A DNA stretch of 64,000 nt from contig NZ_JACHJK010000001.1 of assembly GCF_014203595.1 (NCBI RefSeq), positions 436,582-500,581 on the forward strand, given 5' to 3'. Shown in pieces: positions 9,022-17,590 of the stretch (the stretch's first letter is position 1; each line of letters begins with the position of its first letter). The position numbers and the translations under genes are program-made. The DNA is from Streptomyces echinatus. Its GTDB lineage: Bacteria; Actinomycetota; Actinomycetes; Streptomycetales; Streptomycetaceae. The notes beneath the pieces were generated by a model. The model saw nothing but the letters and a program-made list of their open reading frames with translations, had not been told where the DNA came from and did no database searches.

Positions 9022-10194
9022 ATGACCGCCGAACACGAGGCCCCGCACGGCGCGGGGAGCACCGGGAACGCGGGGAGCCCGGGGAGCGCCGGGGGCGCGG
9101 CGAACGCGGGGAGTGCAGGGGGACGTGGGGAGTCCGGGCGGCACGAGGATCACGAGCACCGCGAGCAGCACGGGGAGTACGGGAAGCATGGGGACTTCGG
9201 GGATTCGGGGGAGTTCGGGGAGTACGACGGCATGGACGCCTTGATGGCCGCGATCACCGGCGACCCGCTGCCGGAGGAGGCCCGCCGGGATCCCGTGTTC
9301 CTCGCCGAACAGCGGGCTGCCGAGGCCGACGTGGCGGTACTGCGGGACCGACTGGCGTGGCTGGCCGAGGCGCTGACGGGGGACGAGCGGGGGGAACCGG
9401 CGGAGCGCTCGGTGACCAGGGACGCGGCGCCCCGGAACGCGGTGACCGAGGACGCGGCTGCCGGGAGCGCGGTGACCGGGGACGAGGTGGCCGGGGGGAC
9501 GGCGGCGGACGACGGCGTGGGTGCCGTGCCTTCCGCCCGCCGCTCCCGGAGCCGCACCCGCACCGCCGGATCGGTCCGCCCTGCCGGCTCGGTACGTCCC
9601 GCCGGCTCGGTCCGCCCTGCCGGCTCGGTGCGTCCCGCCGGCTCGGTGCGTTCGTCGCGGGCGGGGCGGACGCGTGGGTCTGGCCGGGCGTTGCGGATCG
9701 CGCTCGGCTCGCTCGCCGGAGCCGCCGCCTTCTCCCTCGCCCTGGGCGTCGGCTGGCTGGTGACGAACGGCGGCGTCGGGGGCGAGAACGGCGGGTCGGC
9801 CAAGAGCGCGGCCGACGCCGCGGGCAAGGAGGTACGGACCGCTGTGCGGCCGGCGGACCCGGAGCGGGAACTGGCCTGCTCTCCACTGGTCGTGGAGGGC
9901 ACCGTGACGCGGGTGCAGCGGCGGGAGGAGGACTCGTCGAGCCGGGTCACGGTGACCGTGAGCCGCTCCTACCGGCCCGCGCACGGCCCGGCCGAGGTCG
10001 GCTTCCTCGTCGACGGGGGCATGCGGCCGGTGCCGCGCACGGGACAGCACGTGCTCGTCGTGGTCGGCCGGGGCGAACGGTACGCGAGCCGGTGGGCCGT
10101 GGGCGACGCCCGCGTGGCGGCCGAACGCGCCTGGATCACCGACGCCCTGCCCGGCGCCCGAAACCTGGCCTGCCCCTCCGGCGAGGCCCCCTGA
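9022..10194 (+). CDS. Single-pass membrane protein, sigma-factor partner
   Basis: The product has 390 residues. Residues ~1-75 are low complexity: a Gly/Ala/Ser segment, then a His/Glu/Gly-rich segment (HEDHEHREQHGEYGKHGDFG). Residues ~75-120 form a predicted helical patch (MDALMAAITGDPLPEEA). Four and a half copies of GSVRPA lie at ~182-210. One transmembrane helix is at ~222-246. An extracellular domain of ~125 residues follows, with two widely spaced Cys (ERELACSP and NLACPSG). There is no HxxxCxxC zinc anti-sigma signature. Coupling to the sigma gene suggests it controls that factor, possibly as a membrane anti-sigma of another type; this is inference. Alternatively it is only a regulon member. 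Confidence 0.7.
   Translation: MTAEHEAPHGAGSTGNAGSPGSAGGAANAGSAGGRGESGRHEDHEHREQHGEYGKHGDFGDSGEFGEYDGMDALMAAITGDPLPEEARRDPVFLAEQRAAEADVAVLRDRLAWLAEALTGDERGEPAERSVTRDAAPRNAVTEDAAAGSAVTGDEVAGGTAADDGVGAVPSARRSRSRTRTAGSVRPAGSVRPAGSVRPAGSVRPAGSVRSSRAGRTRGSGRALRIALGSLAGAAAFSLALGVGWLVTNGGVGGENGGSAKSAADAAGKEVRTAVRPADPERELACSPLVVEGTVTRVQRREEDSSSRVTVTVSRSYRPAHGPAEVGFLVDGGMRPVPRTGQHVLVVVGRGERYASRWAVGDARVAAERAWITDALPGARNLACPSGEAP
9565..9651 (+). repeat. 18-bp coding repeat (GSVRPA)
   Basis: Four full and one partial 18-bp copies encode Gly-Ser-Val-Arg-Pro-Ala just before the membrane helix. Copies differ mainly at third codon positions, so the peptide repeat appears to be kept. Confidence 0.85.
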
Positions 10195-10220
10195 CCCGGC
10201 CGGGGCGAGGGGTGTGCGGA

Positions 10221-10250
10221 GGGGCGGGCGCCCGTCGGGCCGCCCGCCCC
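10221..10250 (+). terminator. Hairpin between convergent genes
   Basis: GGGGCGGGCG (10221-10230) pairs perfectly with CGCCCGCCCC (10241-10250) around a 10-nt loop, 26 bp after the sigma-partner stop. Confidence 0.65.
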
Positions 10251-10259
10251 TCGCCTTCA

Positions 10260-10315
10260 CGTCACCCCGTCACGGCGTGACCTCGTGTTCGCGTCACCCC
10301 GTTACGGCGTGACCT
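10260..10315. repeat. 24-bp direct repeat with inverted arms
   Basis: Two copies (10260-10283 and 10292-10315) differ at one base and share CGTCACCCCG and ACGGCGTGACCT. Each has GTCAC...GTGAC inverted ends. The second overlaps the last codons and stop of the subtilisin gene. They may act as its terminator. Confidence 0.7.
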
Positions 10316-13300
10316 TCCCGATCTTCACGCTGCCGGTGCCGGCGACCGTGCCGTGCGCGTTCACCAGCTGCACCCGGCCGAAGAACTCGCGGCCGGCCGG
10401 AGCCTCGGAGGCGGCCGTGACCTGACCGGTCACCGTCGCCGACGCGCCCGTGCCGAGCTCGACCGGGGCCGAGCCGTCGACCGTGACGGAACCGAGCGCG
10501 GAGGAGAAGAACACGTCCCGGTAGTCGTAGTCCGTGGAGCCGGACGGGACCGAGTAGCCCACGACCTTGATGGTGTAGGTGCCGGCGGCCGGGGACGGCA
10601 CGGAGACCGCCTCCTCCGAGTCACCGTCGGCGGACTTGCCGACCTCCTTGCCGGCCGCGTCGTACACCGTCAGGTCCAGGTCGGCCGCCGCGTCGGAGAC
10701 GCCCCCGATGGCGACGTCGAGCGAGGTCGCGCCGGCCGGGACGGTCACCGTGGTGGTCTGCGTCTCGCCCTCCTTGATGGCGGGGCGGGCGGACTTGGCG
10801 GAGCCGAGCGGGCCGCCGACCAGCTTGCCGTCCAGCGCGGCGTACTTGTTGGTCACCTTCCAGGAGGCGGTCACCGGGGTGCCGACCTTGGCCTCGGGGA
10901 CGGTCACGGTCTCCGGGTCGAAGGCCGCGCCGAGGACGGAGACGTCCAGCTTGTACGGGTTGTCCAGCAGCGGCGAGGTGCGGCGCGCCTCCACCTCGAC
11001 CTCCCAGACGCCGGGCTGCGGGTCGGCGTACGCGCGCACGTCGGGCTTGCAGCCGTTGCCGTCGAGGTAGTTGTTGTAGCAGTACGGCGTCGAGGTGTTG
11101 TCGGACGGGACGCCGTACGGGTGGATGGCGATGAACCGGGTCTGGCTCTTGTCCTTCAGGCCGCCGATCGCGACCTCCAGCGACTTGGCGCCCTCGGGCA
11201 CGTTCACGAAGTACGACCGGGTGGCGTTGCGCTGCACCGAATCCGACGCCGACCAGGTGAAGTCGACCGGGGAGGCGACCACGACGGTGGTGAGGATCTG
11301 CTTGTCGACGCCCTCCGTGCGCGGGTCGTCGACCTCCAGGATCGCGCTCTTGATGCCCGCCGACTTCGGGGCGGCCTGCACCTTGACGGTCACCGGCTGG
11401 TTCAGCGGCAGCTTCACGACGTCGTCGCCGACGATCCGGAAGGTGTGCCCGGCGTTGTTCTCGAAGTGCAGCTCGTGCCGGACGGCCTTGTCCGGGCCGG
11501 AGGTGCGGGTGATGGTGACGTCGTACGTCTTCTTCTGGCCCGCCTTCAGGCCGCCCTCGCGGTCGTAGAGGCCGGTGCCGAAGCCCGGGGTCTTCAGGGC
11601 GTAGTCGATCGCGGTGTCGACGGGCGCCTTGACGGTGTAGTCGTGCGCGTCGGCGTCGTCCTTGATCGACTCCCACGCGTCCGGGACGTTGATGAGGCCC
11701 GCGCCCTCCTCGTACGCCTGCGCACCCTTGATGTGGTCGGCGGTCGAGGTCAGTGCCGTGCGCAGCTTGGCCGGCGTGAGGTCGACGCCCTTCTGCTTCG
11801 CGGCGCTCAGCAGCAGCGCGGAGGCGCCGGCTGCTTGCGGGGAGGCCATCGAGGTGCCCTGGAGCATCGAGTAGCCGGCCGGCAGCGAGTAGCCCGCCTC
11901 GGCGACCGGGGAGCCCGGCAGCCAGGTCTGGGTGGTGTTGATGGAGGCGCCGGGCGCGCTCAGGGTCGGGGTGAAGCCGCCGTCCTCACGCGGGCCGCGC
12001 GAGGAGAACGGCATCATCGCGTACCTGGTCTCCACGGCCGAGCCGTAGTTGGCGGCCCAGGTCTCCTTGGAGATGGCTGCGCCGACCGAGATGACCTTGT
12101 CAGCGAGGCCGGGGTCGCCGATGGTGTTGGCGCCGGGGCCGGAGTTGCCCGCGGAGATCACCAGCTGGACGCCGTAGGTGTCGATGAGCCGGGTGTACAG
12201 CTCGGCGCGCGCGTTGTTGCCGTCGTTCAGCGCCGGCAGGCCGCCGATCGACATGTTCACGATGTCGACACCGCGGTTGGTGACGAGGTCGATCATGCCC
12301 TCGGTGAGCGCGACGTTGGTGCAGCCGCCGGTCCAGGTGCAGGCCCGCGAGGAGACGATCTTCGCGCCGGGGGCGGCGCCGTTCATCCTGCCGCCGAACA
12401 GCCCGTGGGCGGAGGTGATGCCGGCGACGTGGGTGCCGTGCTCGGACTCGATGACACCGATGTTGACGAAGTCGGCCTTCTTGCCGACCCAGTCGCCGCC
12501 GTACGGGTCGGTGGGCACGTCCTTGCGGATCTGGACGACGAACGGCTGCCGCTCGACGACGTCGGTCTTCGGGTCGTCGGTGCCGAAGTAGCCGATCTGG
12601 TAGCCGTCCTTGTACGGCTTCATCGGCGTGTCGTCGGTGAAGTCGAAGTTGTTGTTCAGGTCGACGCGGACGGTGCCGGCGGCCGGGTCGTAGAGGATGC
12701 CCCAGGCGTCGGTGGTGTCGCCGTCGCGGTTGGCGTCGCCCTTGGCGTCACCGCCGGCCGTCGCGGACTCACGGAACACGTTGATCTGGTAGTCGCCCGC
12801 GGGCGCCTTCCAGCTCACGCCGCCGTAGCTGAACGACGGGCCGCTGACCGGGTTGGTCATCCGGCGCCAGGTGCCGTCGCTGTCGATGATCGGGTCCGTC
12901 GCGGTGACCCAGTCGACGATCTTCCGCTCGCCGGTGGTGGTCTTCTGCAGCGCGGGGTGGCCGAGGTCGACGCCGGAGTCGAGGATGCCGATGGTGATGC
13001 CGCGGCCGTCCGCCTTCGGGTGGTCCTCGACGAAGTCGACGGCACCGGTCTCGAAGGAGGGGTTGTACGGGTTCTCCGCCGGGGTGTTCCTGCCCGGCGC
13101 CGGGTAGGAGCCCGCGGCCTTCCCGGACCTGTCCGCGGTGTCCGCGCCCGGCGTCGGGTCGTCGAGCGGGATCTCCTGCCTGAGGTCGATGGCGTGCACC
13201 GAGGAGAGCCCGGCCGCCGCCTTGATGGCCGCGTCGGCCCTGGCGGTGGGGACGGTGGCACGGACGTAGCCGACCTTGTCGTAGCTGCGGCCCACCGAGC

Positions 13301-13604
13301 CGCCCTTGACCGCGTCCAGCTTCTCGGCGACCTGCTCGGTCTGTCCCGGGGCCGTCGCGATCATCATCGTGACGTTCTTGTCGCCGGCGGCCTTGGCCTC
13401 GGCGAGCACGTCGGCGTCGTCCGAACCGAGCTTGTCGTGGCCGGACTTGACCGGGTCCGCGGCCGGGGCGGGCGGAGCGTCCGCGGCGAGGGCCAGGGGG
13501 ACCGGCCCGGCCGCGGAGAGAGCGGCCACCACACCCACGGCCACGGCTATGCGGGCCAGGCGTCTCGGGCCGGATATGGGATCACGCTCGGGCGTGTGGG
13601 TCAT
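10302..13604 (-). CDS. Large secreted subtilisin-like (S8) protease
   Basis: This is an ~1100-residue exported serine protease. A signal peptide covers residues ~1-41 (RRLARIAVAVGVVAALSAAG, ending ALA-AD). A propeptide/inhibitor-like region lies at ~70-140. The catalytic triad sits in ILDSGVDLGHP (Asp ~206), EHGTHVAGI (His ~389) and GTSMASPQAAG (Ser ~583). A long insertion separates Asp and His, including GDANRDGDTTDAWG, which may bind calcium. Beyond ~650 are beta-sandwich domains, including PPC-like repeats (KEGETQTTTVTVPAG, PSPAAGTYTIKVVGY). ATG at 13604 has GAGGG 8 nt upstream; the ATG two codons earlier abuts it. It probably degrades extracellular protein. Confidence 0.93.
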   Translation of the reverse strand: MTHTPERDPISGPRRLARIAVAVGVVAALSAAGPVPLALAADAPPAPAADPVKSGHDKLGSDDADVLAEAKAAGDKNVTMMIATAPGQTEQVAEKLDAVKGGSVGRSYDKVGYVRATVPTARADAAIKAAAGLSSVHAIDLRQEIPLDDPTPGADTADRSGKAAGSYPAPGRNTPAENPYNPSFETGAVDFVEDHPKADGRGITIGILDSGVDLGHPALQKTTTGERKIVDWVTATDPIIDSDGTWRRMTNPVSGPSFSYGGVSWKAPAGDYQINVFRESATAGGDAKGDANRDGDTTDAWGILYDPAAGTVRVDLNNNFDFTDDTPMKPYKDGYQIGYFGTDDPKTDVVERQPFVVQIRKDVPTDPYGGDWVGKKADFVNIGVIESEHGTHVAGITSAHGLFGGRMNGAAPGAKIVSSRACTWTGGCTNVALTEGMIDLVTNRGVDIVNMSIGGLPALNDGNNARAELYTRLIDTYGVQLVISAGNSGPGANTIGDPGLADKVISVGAAISKETWAANYGSAVETRYAMMPFSSRGPREDGGFTPTLSAPGASINTTQTWLPGSPVAEAGYSLPAGYSMLQGTSMASPQAAGASALLLSAAKQKGVDLTPAKLRTALTSTADHIKGAQAYEEGAGLINVPDAWESIKDDADAHDYTVKAPVDTAIDYALKTPGFGTGLYDREGGLKAGQKKTYDVTITRTSGPDKAVRHELHFENNAGHTFRIVGDDVVKLPLNQPVTVKVQAAPKSAGIKSAILEVDDPRTEGVDKQILTTVVVASPVDFTWSASDSVQRNATRSYFVNVPEGAKSLEVAIGGLKDKSQTRFIAIHPYGVPSDNTSTPYCYNNYLDGNGCKPDVRAYADPQPGVWEVEVEARRTSPLLDNPYKLDVSVLGAAFDPETVTVPEAKVGTPVTASWKVTNKYAALDGKLVGGPLGSAKSARPAIKEGETQTTTVTVPAGATSLDVAIGGVSDAAADLDLTVYDAAGKEVGKSADGDSEEAVSVPSPAAGTYTIKVVGYSVPSGSTDYDYRDVFFSSALGSVTVDGSAPVELGTGASATVTGQVTAASEAPAGREFFGRVQLVNAHGTVAGTGSVKIGKVTP

Positions 13605-13758
13605 CGGCATCCCTCAGGTAAAGGAACGAGCGGACGAGAGCGCTCAGCTTTACCGAAGGGCACGCCTTTGGGGACCCGTTGACCGAATCGATATGCATGT
13701 ATGGGGAAAACCCCCGATGGGATTTGAGCGTATCCGGCCCTGATGGTCCGGTATTTGC

Positions 13759-14301
13759 TCAGTTCTCCTTCGAACGCGCGTAATGGCGGGATGCCTTGGC
13801 CCGGTTGCCGCACGCCGCCATCGAGCACCAGCGGCGGGTGCCGTTCCGGGAGGTGTCGAAGAAGTGCAGAATGCAGGCGCCGCCGGCGCAGGTGCGGATC
13901 CGCTCCGGGGCCCGGGTGAGCAACTCCAGGTAGTTCCGGGCGGCGAGCCAGGCCGGCGCCCAGGCCGGGTCGGCGAACTCGGGCTCCTCGGCCGGGCCGT
14001 CGGCGGTCAGCCGGGCCCGGATGCGCCCGTGTCCCAGCACGGCGTCCACGAGCGGAGCCGCCTGTTCCGCGGGGCCGTCCACCGCGGCCCGCAGTGCCTC
14101 CCGGGCCTCGCGGAGGTGGTCCAGTACGGCGGTGTCGGCCGGGTGGTTTCCGGCCAGCCCGTTGCTCGCGAGCCACACGGCGAGCCCCTCCGGGTCCGCG
14201 AGCAGGTCCTGGACGACGCCGTCCCTGTTCCAGCGGGTGTTCAGCAGGTCGAGCGCCAGGGGCTCGCCGGTGAGCGGGCGGGGATCGCGGGCGGTGGGCA
14301 T
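13759..14301 (-). CDS. CGNR zinc-finger (ABATE-type) regulator
   Basis: This 180-residue protein has an N-terminal ABATE domain (GEPLALDLLNTRW, residues ~11-125). It ends in a CGNR zinc finger at ~138-178: CAGGAC, then W-C-SMAACGNR, with the diagnostic C-G-N-R. Such proteins are putative stress-response transcriptional regulators that bind DNA through the finger. It is divergent from the VOC-PPOX-Nudix operon across 125 bp holding three copies of a CTAAC element, so it probably controls that operon and itself. The ligand is unknown. Confidence 0.92.
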   Translation of the reverse strand: MPTARDPRPLTGEPLALDLLNTRWNRDGVVQDLLADPEGLAVWLASNGLAGNHPADTAVLDHLREAREALRAAVDGPAEQAAPLVDAVLGHGRIRARLTADGPAEEPEFADPAWAPAWLAARNYLELLTRAPERIRTCAGGACILHFFDTSRNGTRRWCSMAACGNRAKASRHYARSKEN

Positions 14302-14318
14302 CGGGCATTCCTCCTCGG

Positions 14319-14389
14319 CTAACCAGTAAAGGGTACGTGAGCGGTTGACGCTGTCGAAGCTAACTGTCTAATGTGATGGCAATGGTTAG
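14319..14389. promoter_or_regulatory. Candidate CGNR operator elements
   Basis: CTAACCA at 14319-14325 and TGGTTAG at 14383-14389 are exact inverted copies. A third element, CTAAC, lies at 14360-14364 inside the promoter spacer. All sit between the divergent CGNR and VOC genes. Assignment to the CGNR protein is inference. Confidence 0.45.
14345..14374 (+). promoter_or_regulatory. Promoter of the VOC-PPOX-Nudix operon
   Basis: TTGACG (14345-14350), an 18-bp spacer and TAATGT (14369-14374) form a good sigma-70-type promoter about 50 bp before the VOC start. Confidence 0.65.
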
Positions 14390-14426
14390 ATATGCCTGCG
14401 AGGGCAGGCAGCCGAAGGGGAGAGCC

Positions 14427-14873
14427 ATGACCTTGCGCACCAGCCACACCGGCCTCAACGTCACCGACGTCGACCGCTCGCTCGCCTTCTACCGGGACGT
14501 CCTCGGCTTCACCCTGCTCGCCGAGGGCAAGGGGGACGGCCGGCGCTACGCCTTCCTGGGCGACGGCGGCGACCGGCCCGTCCTCACCCTGTGGCAGCAG
14601 GCGCGGGGTCCGTACGACGGCGGCCGGGCCGGGCTGCACCACCTCGCCTACACCGTCGACTCGGTGGACCGGGTCCGCGCCTACGAGACGGCGCTGCGGG
14701 CGGCCGGGGTGGAGTTCGCCCACGACGGCGTGGTCGCCCACCGCGAGGGCTCGGCCTCGGGCGGGATTTTCTTCCACGACCCGGACGGCACCCGCCTGGA
14801 GATCTCCGTACCGCACGGCGCCGAGGACGCCCCCGCCCCGCACGGATCCGCTCCGACCTGCGGTTTCTTCTAG
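14427..14873 (+). CDS. VOC-superfamily (glyoxalase-like) protein
   Basis: The product has 148 residues with the paired beta-alpha-beta-beta-beta modules of vicinal-oxygen-chelate enzymes: HTGLNVTDVDRSLAFYRDVL at the start (metal-ligand His), LHHLAYTVDSVDRVRA in the middle, and IFFHDPDGTRLEISVPH at the end (Glu ligand). Members include lactoylglutathione lyase, dioxygenases and antibiotic-binding resistance proteins; which applies here is open. ATG at 14427 follows AAGGGGAGA. The stop is 2 nt before the next start, so the genes are translationally coupled. Confidence 0.9.
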   Translation: MTLRTSHTGLNVTDVDRSLAFYRDVLGFTLLAEGKGDGRRYAFLGDGGDRPVLTLWQQARGPYDGGRAGLHHLAYTVDSVDRVRAYETALRAAGVEFAHDGVVAHREGSASGGIFFHDPDGTRLEISVPHGAEDAPAPHGSAPTCGFF

Positions 14874-14875
14874 TC

Positions 14876-15766
14876 ATGGGCGTGTATCACGCGGGCTCGC
14901 GGGCCGTGCAGGACCTGGTCGGCGTCCGTGAGCGCGCCGACCACGTGGGGCGCTCCCTGGGCCAGGACATCAAGGTCGTCGCGGCGGCCTTCCTGGAACT
15001 CCAGCCGCTGCTGGTCGTGGGTGCCGCGGACCCGGGGACGGGAGGGGTGTGGGCGTCCGCGCTCACGGGCGCACCGGGCTTCGTCCGCGCGACGGGGCCC
15101 CGCCGGATGTCCGTCGTCACCGGGGCCCGGCACGGCCCCCTCGCCGCGGCCCTGGCCACCCCCGGCACCCGCGTCGGCACCATCGCCCTGGACCCCCGCA
15201 CCCGCCGCCGCATGCGCCTCAACGGCCGCCTCACGCCCACGGCCCGGGGCTTCGCGGTCGAGGCGGACCAGGTGTTCTCCAACTGCCCCAAGTACATCCA
15301 GCGCAGGGACTCCTACGAGACGCCCGCCGGCCGCACACCGGGCACTTCCCGCCGGCTCACCGGCCTCCACGCGGACGCGGAGGCGTTGATCCGCTCCGCC
15401 GACACCTTCTTCCTCGCCACCGTGCACCCCGGCGGAGCCGACGTCAGCCACCGCGGCGGCAACCCCGGCTTCGTCCACGTCACCTCGCCGCGCGAACTGG
15501 CCTGGCCCGACTACTCCGGCAACGCCATGTTCCTCAGCCTCGGCAATCTGCGCGCCGACCGGCGGGCGGGCCTGCTCTTCCTCGACTGGGACACGGGTAC
15601 CACCCTCCAGCTCACCGGCGAGGCACGCGCCGAGTTCGCCCCCGACGGCACCCGCGCCGTCCGTTTCACCCTCGCCGAGGCCTGGTGGACCCCGGCCGCC
15701 CTGCCGCTGCGCTGGAGCCCGCCGGAGTACTCGCCGGCCAACCCGCCCGCTAACGTCGGGGAATGA
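14876..15766 (+). CDS. PPOX-class flavin-binding oxidoreductase
   Basis: This 296-residue protein is of the pyridoxamine-5'-phosphate-oxidase-like superfamily. The C-terminal half (~165-275) carries the split-barrel pattern: ADTFFLATVHPGGADVSHRG, then DYSGNAMFLSLGNLRADRRAGLLFLD and LQLTGEA. The N-terminal ~130 residues form a second, more divergent module. Such proteins bind FMN or F420 and reduce small molecules. The start has no separate ribosome-binding site and lies 2 nt after the VOC stop. Its TGA overlaps the Nudix ATG. The three-gene unit looks like a detoxification module; the substrate is not known. Confidence 0.85.
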   Translation: MGVYHAGSRAVQDLVGVRERADHVGRSLGQDIKVVAAAFLELQPLLVVGAADPGTGGVWASALTGAPGFVRATGPRRMSVVTGARHGPLAAALATPGTRVGTIALDPRTRRRMRLNGRLTPTARGFAVEADQVFSNCPKYIQRRDSYETPAGRTPGTSRRLTGLHADAEALIRSADTFFLATVHPGGADVSHRGGNPGFVHVTSPRELAWPDYSGNAMFLSLGNLRADRRAGLLFLDWDTGTTLQLTGEARAEFAPDGTRAVRFTLAEAWWTPAALPLRWSPPEYSPANPPANVGE

Positions 15767-16230
15767 GACAGAGGTTGAGGGTGGCGGCCTACGCCGTGTG
15801 CGTGCGCGACGGACGGATCCTGCTCGCCCGCTCGCCCGGGCCGGACGGCACGCCCGAGTGGGTGCTGCCCGGTGGCGGCATGGAGCACGGCGAGGACCCG
15901 TACGACACCGTCCGCCGCGAGGTCACCGAGGAGACCGGCTACCGCATCGAGGTGACCGGTCTCCTCGGCGTCGACTCCTCCCGGCGGGTCTTCCCCGGCG
16001 GGCGCCCGCCGCGCCGCACCGACCACCACGGGCTGCGCGTCATCTACGAGGGCGAGGTGGTCGGCGGCGAACTCCGGTACGAGGTGGGCGGTTCCACCGA
16101 CTTCGCCGCCTGGCAGGACCTGGACGCCGTGTCCGGACTCACCCGCGTGCGCCTGGTCGACGTCGCCCTGCGGCTGTGGCGTGAACGCCCCCCGCACGGA
16201 CGCCTGGAGGAGCTTCCCCGGAAGGGCTGA
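15763..16230 (+). CDS. Nudix hydrolase
   Basis: The product has 155 residues. The Nudix box GX5EX7REUXEEXGU is complete at ~38-61 (GMEHGEDPYDTVRREVTEET then GY), giving the Mg-binding Glu cluster. It should hydrolyse a nucleoside diphosphate linked to another moiety. The ATG overlaps the PPOX stop (ATGA), so it is translated with the upstream genes. Substrate preference cannot be read from the sequence. Confidence 0.93.
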   Translation: MRQRLRVAAYAVCVRDGRILLARSPGPDGTPEWVLPGGGMEHGEDPYDTVRREVTEETGYRIEVTGLLGVDSSRRVFPGGRPPRRTDHHGLRVIYEGEVVGGELRYEVGGSTDFAAWQDLDAVSGLTRVRLVDVALRLWRERPPHGRLEELPRKG

Positions 16231-16323
16231 AAGTCGCCCAACCGGCCCACATCGAGGCAACCTTCGCGCAACACCTCAGGGTCCCTTCCCCCGACCGTGT
16301 CACACCACAGGCTGGGGGAAGAC

Positions 16324-17463
16324 ATGCGCGTACGCACGGCTCTCGTCGGGAGCACCGCCCTCCTCGTCACGGCGGTCCTGGCGGGCCAGGCCGCGGCCGC
16401 CACCGCGGGCCACCCGGGCGGCGGCCACTCGGGCACCCGCGAGGCGATCCGGGCGGCGGTCGAGGCCGGCGTGCCCGGCGCGACCGCCACCGCGAAGGAC
16501 TCCCACGGCACCTGGTCCACGACGGCCGGCGTCGGCGACCTGCGCACGGGCGAACCCCGCTCGGCCGCCGACCGCTACCGCGTCGGCAGCATCACCAAGA
16601 CCTTCGTGGCCACCGTCCTGCTCCAGCTGGAGGCGGAGGGCCGGCTCTCCCTGGACGACACGGTCGACCGGTGGCTGCCCGGCGTGGTGAGCGGCCACGG
16701 CCACGACGGCCGGCGCATCACCGTCCGCCGGCTCCTCAACCACACCAGCGGCATCTACGACTACACCTCCGACGACGACTTCGGTCGCACCCACTTCCTC
16801 AAGGACGGCTTCTTCCGGCACCGCTACGACACCCTCGCCCCGGACGACCTGGTGGCGATCGCGATGCGGCACGCGCCGGAGTTCGCACCGGGCACGTCCT
16901 GGAGCTACTCCAACACCAACTACGTCGTGGCCGGCATGCTGATCGAGAAGGTGACGGGCCACTCCTACGCCACCGAGATCGAGCGCCGCGTCCTCGGCCC
17001 CCTGCACCTGACGGCCACGTCCGTGCCCGGCACCAGGGTCACCGTGCCGCGGCCCAGCGGTCGCGCCTACTCCAAACTCGCCGAGACGACGACGGGGCCG
17101 ACGTACGACGTCACGGCCCTCAATCCCTCGATGGCCTCCTCGGCCGGTGAAATGATCTCGAATTCCGCGGACCTGGGCCGCTTCTACAGCGCTCTGATGC
17201 GTGGAAAACTTCTGCCGCCGCGCCAGCTGAAGGAAATGAGGACGACGGTGAAGATCGACGGCGTCCCGAACGTCCGCTACGGCCTCGGGCTGATGGACAC
17301 CAAGCTGACCTGCGGTGTTCATGTCTGGGGCCATGACGGAGGCATCCACGGCTCCACCTCCTCGGCCGTGACGACGGCGGACGGACGCCATTTCCTCGCC
17401 CTCAATTTCAACGCGGACTGGACGGGGGAGCCGGCGCCCGTGATCGAAAAGGAATTCTGCTAG
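16324..17463 (+). CDS. Secreted serine hydrolase (class C beta-lactamase fold)
   Basis: The product has 379 residues. A signal peptide ends near residue 26 (MRVRTALVGSTALLVTAVL, AAAA). The penicillin-recognising fold shows SxxK as SITK in VGSITKTF (~90), YxN as YSN in WSYSNTNY (~200) and a final HxG-type motif in WGHDGGIHG (~340). This matches D-alanyl-D-alanine carboxypeptidase / esterase members of the beta-lactamase family (S12). GGGGGAAG lies upstream of the ATG at 16324. It is likely an extracellular or wall-associated peptidase or esterase. Confidence 0.9.
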   Translation: MRVRTALVGSTALLVTAVLAGQAAAATAGHPGGGHSGTREAIRAAVEAGVPGATATAKDSHGTWSTTAGVGDLRTGEPRSAADRYRVGSITKTFVATVLLQLEAEGRLSLDDTVDRWLPGVVSGHGHDGRRITVRRLLNHTSGIYDYTSDDDFGRTHFLKDGFFRHRYDTLAPDDLVAIAMRHAPEFAPGTSWSYSNTNYVVAGMLIEKVTGHSYATEIERRVLGPLHLTATSVPGTRVTVPRPSGRAYSKLAETTTGPTYDVTALNPSMASSAGEMISNSADLGRFYSALMRGKLLPPRQLKEMRTTVKIDGVPNVRYGLGLMDTKLTCGVHVWGHDGGIHGSTSSAVTTADGRHFLALNFNADWTGEPAPVIEKEFC

Positions 17464-17590
17464 CCGACGTTTCATTCGCGTAGTTCTCCGTTAACGCCTA
17501 CGTAACGTCCATACCGCCTCATATCGGCTAACCCGCTGTGAACGGGGATGGCTCGATCTTTTCGATCATTTATGCAAGGCGGGTGGTCGT

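Noticed and set aside
10353..13682. Very long open frame on the plus strand opposite the subtilisin gene
   Set aside because: Its translation is low-complexity Arg/Gly/Val without domains, typical of the complement of GC-rich coding DNA. The opposite strand encodes a complete S8 protease with triad and signal peptide.
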